Origin: Panagrolaimus kolymaensis
Lineage: Eukaryota; Nematoda; Chromadorea; Rhabditida; Panagrolaimidae
Reading direction: 5' to 3'
NCBI GenBank assembly: GCA_028622995.1
Contig: JAJQJQ010000014.1
Span: 3,410,001 to 3,474,000, forward strand
DNA: 64,000 nucleotides
Below are positions 1 through 12,475 of the stretch, piece by piece. Numbering within the stretch: the stretch's first letter is position 1; each line of letters begins with the position of its first letter. The notes beneath the pieces are model-generated. The model made no database searches. It was given only the letters and a program-made list of their open reading frames with translations, and was not told where the DNA came from. The translations under genes were made by a program, and so were the position numbers.

Positions 1-549
1 TTAAAAAAATCCAAGAATCCACATTTTATGCAAATTTCTCCATAATTATAAATATTTATGATCCCCAAAAATTATTTAATAATATTTTAATAATATTCCC
101 ATTAATTTTATAGTTAAAAATATTCATAAAATTTTATCACATCCAAGGATTCGAACTTTTTTCCATTCGCAAATCCACCGTCTTTCACCATTGCGTCACA
201 CATGCAAAGGAATATCTTTCAACGACACGTTTCTTGCTTTCTTTGTTCGATGAGAATAAAGACATTCAACAGAAAAGCTTTATTTAAAGGCAACTTAAAA
301 AAACGATGATGTAATTCTTTTTTTTCTCAATAAAACGCATCAATTTGAAGGATTTTTTTGTTGAATACAACAAAATCAAATGAAACAATTATAAAATAAG
401 CCGGAAAATAGCAACTACTAAAGTGCTCCAATTCAAAAAGTTGTCAAAGGAGTCATTGCCAAGGGATGAGCCTTTGGTAATCCCATGAACATATATAAGA
501 AATCAGAATATTATTTCTCCATATTAAATTACATAAATTTGTGAAAGTT
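1..549. other. intergenic, no gene seen
   Basis: AT-rich sequence downstream of the first chemoreceptor gene. The only notable patch is 141-205, where the minus strand shows a B-box-like GTTCGAATCC (147-156) and an A-box-like stretch (178-190). No convincing tRNA cloverleaf can be folded around them. Confidence 0.5.
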
Positions 550-1740
550 TTAGATTGCATCCACAGCCGCTGCCGATGTCCCTGAAATCGAAACTGGATA
601 AATGAGTGGTACAACTTGATTGAATTTGAAACCAAATTTGGTTAGAATTTTTCTCATAGTTTCAATAAAGAAAATCCGACAGGTTCGAATAAAATAAACC
701 ATAGATATAAAATCAGCCATGGTATGAGTGGACATAATCATAACCGCAAAAATACAAGATTTTGATGACCATCGAAAGCCAAACAAACAAGAAGTTTGAA
801 AAATATAAAAATAGGGATGAGCAATAAAATAACGATTAATCCCATTTGAATATAAAGAGCTTTAAATAACAACAGCTGAAATAAAAATCTGTTTAAAATA
901 TTAAAGCTTAATAAATTTTATATGAATTTTGTTTTTTCTCTCACTAACCTGTAATTGGTAAGTTGGAGCCGACATAAAAGATTTATTCTTTTTTAAAATT
1001 CTTAAAAAATTAAAATATAAAAATACTACGAAAATGAAGAATAAAAACATGACTAAAAGTATTAGGGCAATAAATAAGTTTGTTAGTTTTCCATTAAGCT
1101 CTGGATCAAATCCAAAAAGGGAAGGTTCTCGATCGAAAAATTGCTTAAGGTTGCTATTTTGATTAACCAAGGATTTTTTCATGGCTTCAATATCTTGTGA
1201 ATTGAAGGCTATGGGAATGCAAAATGCAGCTTGGAGGGAAACAAAAACAAAAACATATACAGCTGTTCGAATTGGAATAGTGTCATAAATTTTATAAGTA
1301 ATTGAAAATGGTGAAGCTTGAAAATATCGATGAACCAAAGATATTCCAATCGCAAAGCCCATTCCCACTGCGACATTACACAATAATACAATTTGATAAA
1401 TTCGATATGTCGGAGAAAAGTGCCGAAATATTCCTTCACTGTAGCCCAAATAAAATGGAAACAATGGAATAACTTTCCATAAACTCAAATATAAATCAAA
1501 TAAAAAGCTCCAAGCAATTCGATGAACTAAATACCATTTATAGCCGCCCATTTCGGGGCTAGATTTAAAAATAATTATATACAACATCAAAAATAATAAA
1601 ATTGTTGTAATGATAGTTGTTACATTCCAATAAATACTGTAGACTTGATTTAAAATAGGGTCATAAAGATCATCGATGGTATAAATGGAATAATTTACAC
1701 CCAAATCCATTTTCATAAAAAATAATAGAAAGCTTGACAA
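550..1740 (-). CDS. 7TM chemoreceptor, Srh/Sri-like, with one frameshift
   Basis: Nematode serpentine chemoreceptor, expected in the plasma membrane of sensory neurons. Exon 1 is 949-1740 and exon 2 is 550-875; the phase 0 intron follows the codon of a terminal YQLQ. Translation probably starts at the internal Met at about 1710, because the paralogue at 2265-3071 starts there (MDLGVNYS versus MDFGVNYS). Seven hydrophobic segments can be counted, and the last helix contains the Srh-type HTMADFISMVYFIR stretch followed by a cytoplasmic tail. Exon 2 is open in two frames joined at an A-run (799-803): compared with the neighbour paralogue, one base is missing. This is either a homopolymer sequencing error or a recent inactivating mutation. 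The family assignment is by pattern; Srh versus Sri is not settled. Confidence 0.75.
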
Positions 1741-1933
1741 AACAAAATTTTTTATGACGCCATTTTCGATATTTTTTGCTTTCTAAAAATGGCAGGCAGA
1801 TGAACTTTCATAGCCTTCGAAAATATTAATTTGAAGAAAAAAAATAACAGCTGTTATTAGCACAGAAAATTATATTTCAGAGTATGAAAAGAATAACGTA
1901 AGAACATTAAAATTACTAAGAAAAAATCTATTT

Positions 1934-3071
1934 TTAATTTGGCACCGCAGATGTGCCTGAAGTCGAAGTTGGAAAAATAAGTGGTTCAACTTGATTAAAT
2001 TTAAATCCAAATTTAGTTAGAATTTTTCTCATAGTTTCAATGAAGAAATTTCGATAAGCTCGAATAAAATAAACCATTGTTATACAATCAGCTATGGTAT
2101 GGGTGGACATTAACATAACAGAGAAAATGCAAAATTTAGATGACCAACGCAAGCCAATCAACGCTGTAATTAAAAATAAAATCAATGGAATAAGAAGTAA
2201 AAATACAACTAATCCCATTTGAATATAAAGAGCTTTAAATAAAATAAGCTAAAATAGTTAAAATTTAATTTATCAAAAAAATTGATGAGTAAAAATTTGT
2301 GCTTCCTACCTGCAATTTATAAGTAGCAGCAGACAAGACAGATTTATTATTTTTTAATATTCTTAAAAAATTAAAATATAATGATGCCACGAAAATGAAG
2401 AATAAAAACATAACAAAAATGATACATACTACAAAAAGATTTGAAAAGTTTCCATTTAAAGCTCCATCGAATCCAAAAAGTGAGGGTTCGTTATCGAAAA
2501 AACCTGTAAGGATGTCATTTTGATTTGTTAAAGAAATTTCCATTTCTTTAAAATCTTGAGAATATGCCATTAAAGGAACACAAAATGCAGCTTGAAGAGA
2601 TATAAAAATAAATATATATGCAACTGATCTATTTAGTAACATATTATAATATTTATAAAAATGTGAAAAAGGTGTAGCCTGAACATATCGATGTACCAAG
2701 GATATGCCAATCGCAAAGCCCATCCCAATTGCGACAGAACAAAGTAACACAATTTGAAATAATCTATATTTGGATGAAAATTGTCGAAATATTCCTTCAC
2801 TGTAACACAAATAAAACGGAAATAATGGAATGGGTTTCCATAAACTTAAATATAAATCAAATATAAAACTCCATGAAATTTGATGAACCAAATACCATTT
2901 ATAACTGCCCATTTCTGGGCTAGATTTAAAAATAATTACATACAACATAAGCAAAAATAATATACCTGTTATAAATGCGGTTACATTCCAATAAATATCG
3001 TATACTCGATTTAAAATTGGATCATAAATGTCAGCTTTAGTATAAACAGAATAGTTTACACCAAAATCCAT
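1934..3071 (-). CDS. 7TM chemoreceptor, Srh/Sri-like
   Basis: Intact tandem paralogue of the preceding receptor. Exon 1 is 2310-3071, ending in YKLQ, and exon 2 is 1934-2248, beginning LILFKALYIQ. The intron is phase 0 at the same site as in the neighbour. The protein begins MDFGVNYSVYT, has seven hydrophobic helices and carries the family signature SSPEMGSYKWYLVHQ in the region after TM1. It ends with a hydrophilic tail after FIRAYRNFF. The close similarity and same orientation of the two genes indicate a local duplication. The ligand is unknown. Confidence 0.85.
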
Positions 3072-3672
3072 GATTGTTGTTTATAAAATTAAAACTTTAT
3101 TTTTACATTTTTTTGTAAAGAGTTTGCTTTTGCTAATGACACTTTTTTGAAAAAAGTCAGATTTTTTAATCGAAATTTAAAACTATAACATAAGAATAAA
3201 ATTAGCAGATGTTTTATTAAATAGGTATGTAAAGCAAAAGTATCGAATATTTTATTTTATTTTATAGTATAAATCCTTTCACTTTAATAATAAAAGCTAT
3301 AACCTTTTTGTTTTGTAAACCTTTTACATACAAAATTTTTTTATTGAAAACCCCTTTGATAACTTAACACTTATTGCACTGGCTGGGACGACACTCCCCT
3401 TAAGTTCGAGAGATTCTCTATATACCCGAAAAAATGCGTCTATGACCTTAATACATATCTTCTTTTTTTTGTTTAGAGAAGGTGAAAAACAATAAAAAAA
3501 ATATTTTCAAAGATTGCGACTCATCACTTTTTTTTTGAGGCGAGAAGAAAAATAAAACTTAAAAACATTACAAGATTTCAAGTGCATAATATCATATAGA
3601 TAAAAATCATAATAACCTCATTTATTTTTGTTTTCTTAAACTTTTTTTCTTTAACTTCGCAACTAAGGAATA
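3072..3672. other. intergenic between divergent genes
   Basis: Shared upstream region of the minus-strand receptor and the plus-strand GT92 gene. A less AT-rich patch lies at about 3375-3430. No open frame or RNA gene is supported. Confidence 0.5.
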
Positions 3673-5782
3673 ATGGGTAGGTTTAAAATGCAACCTATTA
3701 AAGTTGGATATTATCGAATATGTTTTTTTACAATTTTGTTATTTATATTTGCTTTAATTTATTTCTTTTCTTCGACGTTTAAATCATATAACAACAATAT
3801 TTATGTTGAACTCGAATCGGCAGCAGCTGATATTACTGAAGTGGATAGAAAACCGAAAAATGAAACTAAACCAATTTTTATTATTAAAAGTTTTATTTAT
3901 CAAAATTCTATTATGTAAGTATTTTTACTTTTCTTCAAGCTTTTCATTTCTTTTTTTATTTCCCAGGGAAAAAAGTTTATTAGAAAAAATGTTATTTGTC
4001 TTTTTTGAAAAAAATACATATTTTGATTTACTAAATTTAAATAAAGATAGGATTTTTGCGAGAAAAAAAAAGCAAAATCGTTTTTTATCTTTTAAAAAAC
4101 TTTAATTTATGGTATATATATTTTTTTGATTTCTAGCTACAAAGGCAACGACGCGATTATTACACTTTTTAATGGTGAACGAGCGAATTATAGCGCCACA
4201 CCATTATCATGCAGACGCGAATTAAGTAATGGAAAAGTTGAAAAAGTTTCTGCAGAAATTATAGCAATTTGTACGAGTCCATTATTTTGTAAATTACGAA
4301 TGTATCGAAGCCTTTGTATTTTTCCGTTGTCCAATAAAAATGATGAAACATTTAAATATGAATTAGGTTTTCGAGGAGAAAATAAAAATAAAAATAAAAT
4401 TGAAGGTTTTCAAGAAGTTAGTTAGTTTTATAATTTCAAAAAATATTTATCTTTTATTTATGGTATTTTGAAATTTTTTCAGTTAATTCTTAACAAACCT
4501 GAAATTAAACCACGAACATTAGTTTCATGCATGTCAAGAATGATAGCATTTGAAAATTGGGCTTTGTTTATTACAGCTTTGGAAACATATCGATATTATG
4601 GAGGCGATCTCATGGTTGCTTATGTTGAATGCGCTCTTAAAGAAGTTATTGGGTTAATGGAAATGTATGAAAAAGAGGGAATTTTAAGGGTTGAACCTGC
4701 TTATAAAGGCTCAGAAATTGTAAGTTTCTGCTACAACTTTTTTTTTCCAAAATAAAGCGGCAGTAGAATCAAAAAGAATGGATTTTTTGGTTATCTTTGA
4801 GTCACGTTCTCGACACGATTATTATTATTTTATTTAACTTGTGTTTATTTTTTAGCCCAACATTTCTTATGACCCTGATGGAGAAACAGAATATGCGAAT
4901 CAAATTACCAACGCCAATCAATGTTTATATGAATTTAAAGAATCAGCTGAATTCATAGCTTTCACAGATTGGGATGATATTTTAATTGGAACTCCAAATA
5001 GACCAAAACTTGCGGATGCATTACGCCCATTATCTTTAGCTAATCCAAATGCAGGAGAATTTTCACTTGATCGATTAAATGTTTATATGGAAAAAGCTTT
5101 TCGACCAAATGGAGATAATCCATTTTCGTTTAAAATTCTTCAAAAATCTATGATATTTTCGAATAAAATCGATGATCCAAAAATTATTGTTCGACCTAGT
5201 TTTATTCTTGGAACTTGGATTCATCAAGCCTCGTATTTTGAAAATGAAAAGTTTCACCGAATTCATGTAAATCAAACTGAAATTTTGATGATCCATTTGA
5301 GAAATATAATTTTGGATGTGGGTGAATTGGAAGAAATTCTAAGCTCCCCTCCATTACTAAATGCTAGCCATTTTATTAATGGAAGTGAGATGCAAGAAAA
5401 TATGGAAAATATGTTCAATAAATATAAATTTAAATTTGTGAGTTTCATTATTATTTTTGGAAGTAAAAGTTTGTTAAATAAAAAAATTTTTTTTTTAAAA
5501 TTAATTTTCTTAAAGCAAAATTTTTTTTAGAATTCTACAGAATATTCTTATTCCAAATCCTTTCATAAATCCATTTATGGTTGTTACAAAAAACTTATAA
5601 GTTCAGTGATAAATAACAAATTGGATTTTTGTCCTTCACATAAAATTTGCTTATATCCAAAACAAAATTTGGAGGTGATAAAAGTTCAAACCAAACATAA
5701 AAACCCATTTAAATTAGCGAACTTTTTATGGTATGAAAGAGAAAATGTTAAATTTGTTGAAAGTAATTTAGGATGTTTTTAA
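3673..5782 (+). CDS. GT92 family glycosyltransferase
   Basis: Type II Golgi membrane glycosyltransferase of the GT92 (former DUF23, PF01697) family, which in nematodes includes galactosyltransferases acting on glycan cores. Five exons join cleanly: 3673-3914, 4137-4416, 4483-4719, 4856-5437 and 5531-5782, giving about 530 residues. Residues about 10-35 form the single membrane anchor, followed by a luminal stem. Family landmarks are KPRTLVSCMSRM, FENWALFITALETYRYYGGD and the acidic metal-site-like stretch FIAFTDWDDIL. The length is normal for the family. All splice phases agree and no stop interrupts the frame, so the gene looks functional. The acceptor sugar and donor cannot be read from the sequence. 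Confidence 0.9.
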
Positions 5783-6234
5783 ATTTTTTTTTCTTCTTCT
5801 TTGACTCTTTTATAAGTTTTAATAAATTATATAAAAATATTGAATTATTTAAAGAGAATTTTGTGAGACAACATTACCATCCAAAAAATAAATACAAATT
5901 TCCTTCATTTTTTAGTTCAATAGATCAATTGAAGAACAAAAAAACCATTTCACTATCTAATAAATAAAAATCTTAACACGAAAAATAAAATGAAGCAAAG
6001 TTGAAAAAATCGCTAGCTTGAACGAAAATGAATGCATCTTTGACAAACAAAAAAAGGAAGGGAGACTTACTTGCATAAGCTTGCATCATTGAAAATTAAA
6101 ACCTTCTCTCTTTTTTTGATATCATTGTTACTCAATAATATATAAAAATTTGTCATGTTTTTGGGTTATTGCATATAAAAACTTCTTTTTCTTGGCATGA
6201 TTTTTAAAAATTTTTTCGTTCTTAATAGTAAAAA
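5783..6234. other. intergenic
   Basis: AT-rich spacer between two genes on the same strand. A pyrimidine-rich stretch ending in TTCTTAATAG just before the next ATG could serve as a trans-splice acceptor. Short open frames here lack supporting features. Confidence 0.4.
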
Positions 6235-9089
6235 ATGATGGCAAACGAAACTGAAGCTGCTTCGGATAAAATTAAAACTCCTAAACAGCTTCAAAAAGAA
6301 AAGGATTTAGCGGATAAAATTGCAAGGTTTAAAGAAAAGCAGAAGAAGCTTGAAGAACAACAACAAGCTAAAACAAAAGTAGTAAGTTTTTATATTCAAA
6401 ACAATTTCTAAAAAATTTGGCTTTTTTAGACAAAAAAAAAGGAAACCAAGGTGAAACAAATCACTGAATATATAGCAAATACAAAACCTGGAGAAAAGAA
6501 AAATATATCAGGTGAATTTCCATCAGCTTATAGTCCCAAATATGTGGAATCAGTTTGGTATGAATTTTGGGAGAAGGAAGGATTATTCAAACCTGAATAT
6601 AATCGAGACTTAAGATAATTTGTCGTCAATCTCTTTTTAAATTTATTCTTTTATGTACCTATTTTTAGCAAGCCAAATCCCAAAGGTAATTTTACCATAG
6701 CTATTCCTCCACCAAATGTTACTGGGACCCTTCATCTTGGACATGCTTTAGCTACATCTATCGAAGATACGGTTGCTCGATTTCATAGAATGAAAGGAAA
6801 AACTGTACTCTTTAATCCTGGATGCGATCATGCTAGTATTGCTACTCAAGTTGTAGTAGAAAAGAAATTAATGCGTGAAAAAAACAAATCTCGCCATGAT
6901 ATTGGCCGTGAAGGATTTATCAAAGAAGTATGGAAATGGAAGAATGAAAAAGGCCACGTTATTTATGATCAACTTCGTAAACTTGGAGCCTCAGTGGATT
7001 GGGATCGAGCTGTTTTTACTATGGATCCTAAAATGATGAGAGCTGTAACTGAAGCCTTTATAAGATTGCACGAAAAAGGTCTCATTTACCGTTGTACAAG
7101 GCTGGTAAATTGGTCGTGTACTTTACGATCGGCTATATCTGATATAGAAGTAGATAAAAAAGAAATTACTGGTCGAACTTTACTTTCTGTTCCTAATTAC
7201 TCTGAAAATGTTGAATTTGGTATTCTTATTTCTTTTGCATATCCTATCGATGAAGCTGATAATATCGATTCTGAATCTTGTGAACAACGTATTATTGTTG
7301 CAACAAATCGAATTGAAACAATGTTGGGTGATGTAGCTATTGCAGTACATCCCGATGACGAACGTTATCAACATTTAATTGGTAAATCTTGCAAACATTC
7401 TTTTATTGATCGTAAACTTCCCATCATTGCTGATACTTTCGTTGAACGTGAATTTGGCACGGGTGCTGTAAAAATTACACCAGCTCATGATCCAATTGAT
7501 TATGAAGTTGGAATTCGTCATGGTTTACCATTGATAAACATTTTGGATGATAATGGATATCTTCTTGATAATTGCGGTGAATTTTCTGGACTTAAAAGAT
7601 TTGAAGCTCGTAAAAAAGTCCTTGAAAGCTTGAAAACTAAGGGGCTTTACATTGAATCTAAAGATAATCCCATGGTTGTGCCAATTTGCAGTCGATCGAA
7701 AGATATCATTGAACCAATTATCAAAGCTCAATGGTACGTGGAATGCGGTGAAATGGCTAAACGAGCGATGGAAGCCGTTGAAAAAGGCGAACTTCGTATT
7801 AAACCAGAATTTCATATTAATACTTGGAACCATTGGCTTGGAAGCATTCGGTTAGTTTTTTTTTAATTTGTTTATTTTATTTGACTTCATTTTTTGCTTA
7901 AGACCATGGTGCATCTCACGTCAATTGTGGTGGGGACATCGAATTCCTGCATATTTTATTACCGTTAATGATCCAAGTGTACCGAAAGGTGATCCAGTGG
8001 ATAATAAATATTGGGTATCTGCTAGAAATGAAACAGAAGCCTTAGAAAAAGCAGCAAAAAAATTTAATATTTCTAAAGAAAAAATTTCTCTCAAATGGGG
8101 TTGGTCAAAATTATTTTTCTCATTGGTCCTATTCATAATTTACAATATTTTTAGATGAGGATGTTTTGGACACATGGTTTTCAGCTGGAATGTGGCCTTT
8201 TGCAATCATGGGTTGGCCAGAACCAACTAAAGATTTGGAACTATTTTTTCCTGGAACTTTACTTGAAACTGGTCATGATATTCTTTTCTTTTGGGTTGCT
8301 CATATGGTTTTCATGTCGCAAGAATTATGCGACGGCAAATTGCCTTTCAAAGATGTCTTTCTTCATGGACTTATTCGTGATGCTCATGGTCGAAAAATGA
8401 GTAAATCATTGGGGAATATTATTAATCCACTTGATGTTATTCGAGGATGTTCTTTGAATGAACTTCAAAAAGAACTTGAAAATGGAAATTTAGATCCAAA
8501 GTAAGCACAGACTTTTAGAAATGCTTAGATGAAAATGTTTATTTTTTTTAGAGAATTGATATTAGCTAAAGAAGAACAAGCAAAAGATTATCCTGATGGA
8601 ATACCTGAATGTGGAACTGATGCTCTTCGATTTGCATTGATGTCATACACTAATCAAGGCCGTGATATCAAACTTGACGTATTACGAGTTCAAGGATATC
8701 GGCATTTCTGTAATAAAATATGGCAAGCTTGTCGATTTACTCTTATGCAACTTGGCAAAGATTACACGCCAGACTCTTATTTTAAACTTAATGGAAATGA
8801 ATCTGCTATTGACAAATGGATCCTTTCTCGTCTTGCTTATGCGGTTGAACAAGTTGAAACCAATATTATGGAATATAAATTTCACCAAGCTACTACTGCC
8901 ATTTATAACTTTTGGTTATATGATTTTTGTGATATTTATATTGAAGCTACAAAGCCAGTATTTTATGATGGAGATAATTTAGGAGAAAAGGGTGATTACC
9001 ATTTTGAAATTAAACCCGATGCTGATTTAAACAAAACCATATCTTTCGTATTTGATCCTAAAACAGCATTAGCGGAGAAAGAAAATTGA
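6235..9089 (+). CDS. valyl-tRNA synthetase, C-terminally short, one AT-AG intron
   Basis: Class I aminoacyl-tRNA synthetase charging tRNA-Val. Exons are 6235-6381, 6430-6614, 6669-7850, 7903-8099, 8155-8500 and 8552-9089, about 864 residues. A lysine/glutamine-rich N-terminal helix comes first. The catalytic core follows with the HIGH-type motif in [15 protein letters not shown], the editing domain ([33 protein letters not shown]) and the KMSKS loop in [11 protein letters not shown]. Two oddities stand out. The end of exon 2 reads AAG/ATAATT where GTAATT is expected, and reading through meets a TAA. The frame also stops soon after [15 protein letters not shown], so most of the anticodon-binding domain and the C-terminal coiled coil found in eukaryotic ValRS are missing. 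It may be a decaying second copy rather than the essential gene. The start is the first of two adjacent ATGs. Confidence 0.85.
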
Positions 9090-9242
9090 GATGGATTGGA
9101 TTTACTAAATTTTGGTTGATGAAAATTAAATTAATGGTTTTATGCATCTTTTTTTCAAAGAATTTTTTGCTTTTCTAATGTCATTTTTATGAAAAATTAT
9201 TTATTCAATTAAAATTTGAAAATTTTCAATAAAAAAAAAGAT

Positions 9243-10259
9243 TCATTTAATAAAGGATACTGTAACAGTAGGTTTTTTGTACAAATTTTTTCTTAAAATA
9301 TTTAAAGGATAAAAAATTGCATTTCGATATGGTTTAATAAAAATTATAGTGAAAACGGGATCATATAAACCAAAGGAAAATAAAATTCGAAAACAATAAT
9401 TCGGTATATTGCTTGGATATGGAATGAAGAAGAATGAAGCAAATAAAACACAGCCCGGAAGACTTAAAAGAAAGAAATATCCAAAAGATTGAATGTAAAT
9501 TATTTGACGAAGTATTTCGTTTGCTTTTTGATTTTGTGATGAAAGTTGATTTTGTAATAGACTCATATGATGGGATTGTTTTGCATTGAGATAAATTCCA
9601 AATGAAGCTAATCCAACTCGGAAAAATACGTAGAAAGCATAAAATAGCAAATATATAGGATTATTAATTACAATTAAAGTATCGATTTGTACAATCCCTT
9701 CAAGACCAGGAATAAGGTTATTGAGATATGAGCTAACTTCATTTTGAGGAATTAAAACTATATCTCGAAAAGGTTGAATACAAAGACATACACTCCCAAA
9801 AATATATATAACCCCATTAGAAATCAACAAAAATATATATAAATTATAGGGTTTATTTGAGGTTGAACCAATCAAAGCATAATAACGCTCAAATATAATT
9901 GCTATACTGCAATCCAATATACAAATGGCACACATAGCTCCAAAAAAATAAATTGGAAATAAAATTTTGGGATTAAAAAATTTTGATATTCCATTAGGGG
10001 AAATTATTAAATATGGATGAAATATTGTGAATGGAGTAAGGGTATAAACCAATTCATAAAGCATAGCAAAACAAGCATATTGAATAATGTAAAATTTAAA
10101 TTGTTTCATACTTTTGGGAGTTTTTTTAATAACAATCATCAAAAAAAGAATTGAAAATAAAATAGCTAAAGATGAAATTAATTCAGAAATGAAAATTATC
10201 GAGAATGAAATTCTTGGATCATAAATTTCACTAATGTTATACCTTGTTGGACTTTCCAT
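9243..10259 (-). CDS. 7TM chemoreceptor, single exon, Srh/Str-like
   Basis: Uninterrupted frame of 338 residues beginning MESPTRYNISEIYDP. Seven hydrophobic helices can be counted. Family-type landmarks are SMKQFKFYIIQYACFAMLYE after TM1 and the last-helix stretch DPVFTIIFIKPYRNAIF, where the PYR triad is typical of Srh/Str receptors. It lies tail-to-tail with the valyl-tRNA synthetase, about 150 bp apart. It is more distant from the two receptors at the window start, since the introns and middle region differ. It looks intact. Ligand and neuron are unknown. Confidence 0.8.
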   Translation of the reverse strand: MESPTRYNISEIYDPRISFSIIFISELISSLAILFSILFLMIVIKKTPKSMKQFKFYIIQYACFAMLYELVYTLTPFTIFHPYLIISPNGISKFFNPKILFPIYFFGAMCAICILDCSIAIIFERYYALIGSTSNKPYNLYIFLLISNGVIYIFGSVCLCIQPFRDIVLIPQNEVSSYLNNLIPGLEGIVQIDTLIVINNPIYLLFYAFYVFFRVGLASFGIYLNAKQSHHMSLLQNQLSSQNQKANEILRQIIYIQSFGYFFLLSLPGCVLFASFFFIPYPSNIPNYCFRILFSFGLYDPVFTIIFIKPYRNAIFYPLNILRKNLYKKPTVTVSFIK

Positions 10260-10839
10260 AATTCTTTTTATTTTATTTTAACTCTGCTAAATTTTTAAAA
10301 TAATAACACTTTAAAGCGTTTGAAAAATAAAATTTATGTTAGCTTTTTTCTGTCATACATACATCAGCAGCAACCGTTTCAAATATATTTCACCTGGTGT
10401 TTCCCTTACTTGATCGCTTTCTTTGAATATATGAATGGTAATTATTTATTTCTTAAATGAATTTTTAAACAAGTACGCATGTCATGTAATGAATTTTAAA
10501 AGGGCACCAAGAAATATAACGTTTTTTTAATGACACACTTTCCTTGAAAAAATTTTGCAAGTTTTTTAAACTAAAAAAAGGGCAAAATTTAAAACTTTCT
10601 TCTTTTTTTTTTTGAAACTTTTTTAGTGAAAATTATTATTGTTTTTTCAATGAATTTGAAGCTCTAAAGCTTAAATTCTGCTTTCGCATTGGAAAACTTC
10701 TTTTTTTTCCTGAAAATTTATTTTTGCAACTAAAATAGCAACAAAAAAAAATATATTTATACATATTTCCTGAATTTTTTAATGATCAAAAGCTTTTAAC
10801 GTCAATTTACATAACAATAGCCTTTATTAAATCATTTAT
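10260..10839. other. intergenic
   Basis: AT-rich, rich in T and A runs. It precedes the tandem peptide array, and weak similarity to the array's unit boundary begins at about 10759. No gene seen. Confidence 0.4.
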
Positions 10840-10920
10840 AAAAGCATCTTAAAAATATTTTTAATATAAAATCCATTAGAGAACTTTTGAAAATATCATA
10901 AATCATTGAATTGAAAAAAA

Positions 10921-11182
10921 ATGAACTTTTTTGCTCTCATCTTCCTTCTCATTGCCTCTTTTTTGGTTATTGGAAGTGAAGCTTTTTCCGACAAAAGATC
11001 TGTTGTTGTAAGTTTTTTTGTTGTGGAAAAAAAATAATGAAAACTATTTTTTTAAGGGACTTGGCAATGATAACCAATACTCGACATCTTGTAAAGATAA
11101 AGTTTGTCCAATTGGAACTACCTGCATCGTATACAATATTACCGGACATCATGTTGCTATATGCAAGAAAGGGAATAATTGA
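10921..11182 (+). CDS. small secreted cysteine peptide, copy A
   Basis: Two-exon gene (10921-11007, 11057-11182) for a 70-residue precursor. Exon 1 encodes a signal peptide, MNFFALIFLLIASFLVIGS, with a likely cleavage after SEA or GSEA. Exon 2 encodes a mature peptide of about 45 residues with four cysteines in the pattern C-x4-C-P-x-G-x2-C-x13-C and a potential N-glycosylation site (NIT). The intron is phase 0. Such short secreted four-cysteine peptides are often defence or venom-like effectors, but I do not recognise this family. The poly-A-rich sequence just before the ATG is shared by all copies. Confidence 0.75.
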
Positions 11183-11401
11183 AAAATAATTGAAAACCCA
11201 TAAACTTTTATGTTTTTTTGTGGTTTAAGTAATTTGTGTAACAATCCAAAATAAATAAAATACTATCAAAAATCTATTTATTTTTAACACAAGGGTTTAA
11301 AAAATAGAAAAAATGGATTAGAAATTAATATGCAAAAGTTAAGCTTAAGTGTATGTTTTTATTCTCTAACTCCATTAAATATTTTGATTTTTGATTAAGT
11401 T

Positions 11402-11580
11402 TTAGATAACAAAAGTTGTTTCTTGAGCTTTCCATTCTGGTGCCATATGCCCCAATCCTCGAATGGTTACAAATGTTACATTTTTATCATAAACAGTTGC
11501 AAAGCCTCCAACTTGTCCATTAACTTTAAAAGCATATTTTGGTTTTAGAAGTTTGTAACCAAGTTAGTTGGTAAATTGAG
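11402..11580 (-). pseudogene. serine carboxypeptidase (S10) C-terminal fragment
   Basis: Minus-strand frame ending at 11402 encodes the C-terminal signature of peptidase family S10: GGFATVYDKNVTFVTIRG followed by LGHMAPEW, where the H of GHM is the catalytic histidine. A TAA at 11564-11566 interrupts the frame upstream, and no other exon of the enzyme is nearby. It is a dead 3' exon carried along in the duplicated unit. Confidence 0.75.
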
Positions 11581-11994
11581 TGTCATAGGTGATTTTACTT
11601 TAACATTGCAGTTTGAATATCTAAAATTTTATGCTTTAATATACTTTCAAGACTCCGCGGAAATAGAAATTGTTTTATCAGCTGCTTGTTTGTAGTGTTT
11701 ATATATTGCAATAAAAAGCATAGTTTTCGGCATTTGTATATTTTTTTATAAAAACTTGTTCATTTATGAAAATAAAATTTTTTATCAGTTTTATTCTTAA
11801 ATCTAATTAAAAACTTTAACAAAAAAATTATGTAATACATATTTCCTAATTTTTTATTATCGAAAGCTTTTAACGAAATTTTACATAACAACTGCCTTAA
11901 TTAAATCACTTTTAAAAGCATCTTAAAAATATTTTTAATATAAAATCCATTAGAGAACTTTTGAAAATATCATAAATCATTGAATTGAAAAAAA

Positions 11995-12256
11995 ATGAAC
12001 TTTTTTGCTCTCATCTTCCTTCTCATTGCCTCTTTTTTGGTTATTGGAAGTGAAGCTTTTTCCGACAAAAGATCTGTTGTTGTAAGTTTTTTTGTTGTGG
12101 AAAAAAAATAATGAAAACTATTTTTTTAAGGGACTTGGCAATGATAACCAATACTCGACATCTTGTAAAGATAAAGTTTGTCCAATTGGAACTACCTGCA
12201 TCGTATACAATATTACCGGACATCATGTTGCTATATGCAAGAAAGGGAATAATTGA
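11995..12256 (+). CDS. small secreted cysteine peptide, copy B
   Basis: Exact repeat of copy A, with the same exons shifted by 1,074 bp (11995-12081, 12131-12256), so it encodes the same 70-residue precursor. Signal peptide, phase 0 intron and four-cysteine mature part are unchanged. Identity extends through intron and flanks, which points to very recent duplication or gene conversion. Confidence 0.75.
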
Positions 12257-12475
12257 AAAATAATTGAAAACCCATAAACTTTTATGTTTTTTTGTGGTTT
12301 AAGTAATTTGTGTAACAATCCAAAATAAATAAAATACTATCAAAAATCTATTTATTTTTAACACAAGGGTTTAAAAAATAGAAAAAATGGATTAGAAATT
12401 AATATGCAAAAGTTAAGCTTAAGTGTATGTTTTTATTCTCTAACTCCATTAAATATTTTGATTTTTGATTAAGTT

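Noticed and set aside
141..205. tRNA-like sequence on the minus strand
   Set aside because: It has B-box and A-box like segments, but acceptor, anticodon and T stems do not pair.
5773..5967. 64-residue plus-strand frame after the GT92 gene
   Set aside because: It overlaps the end of GT92 in another frame and is phenylalanine/lysine-rich, as expected of AT-rich chance frames.
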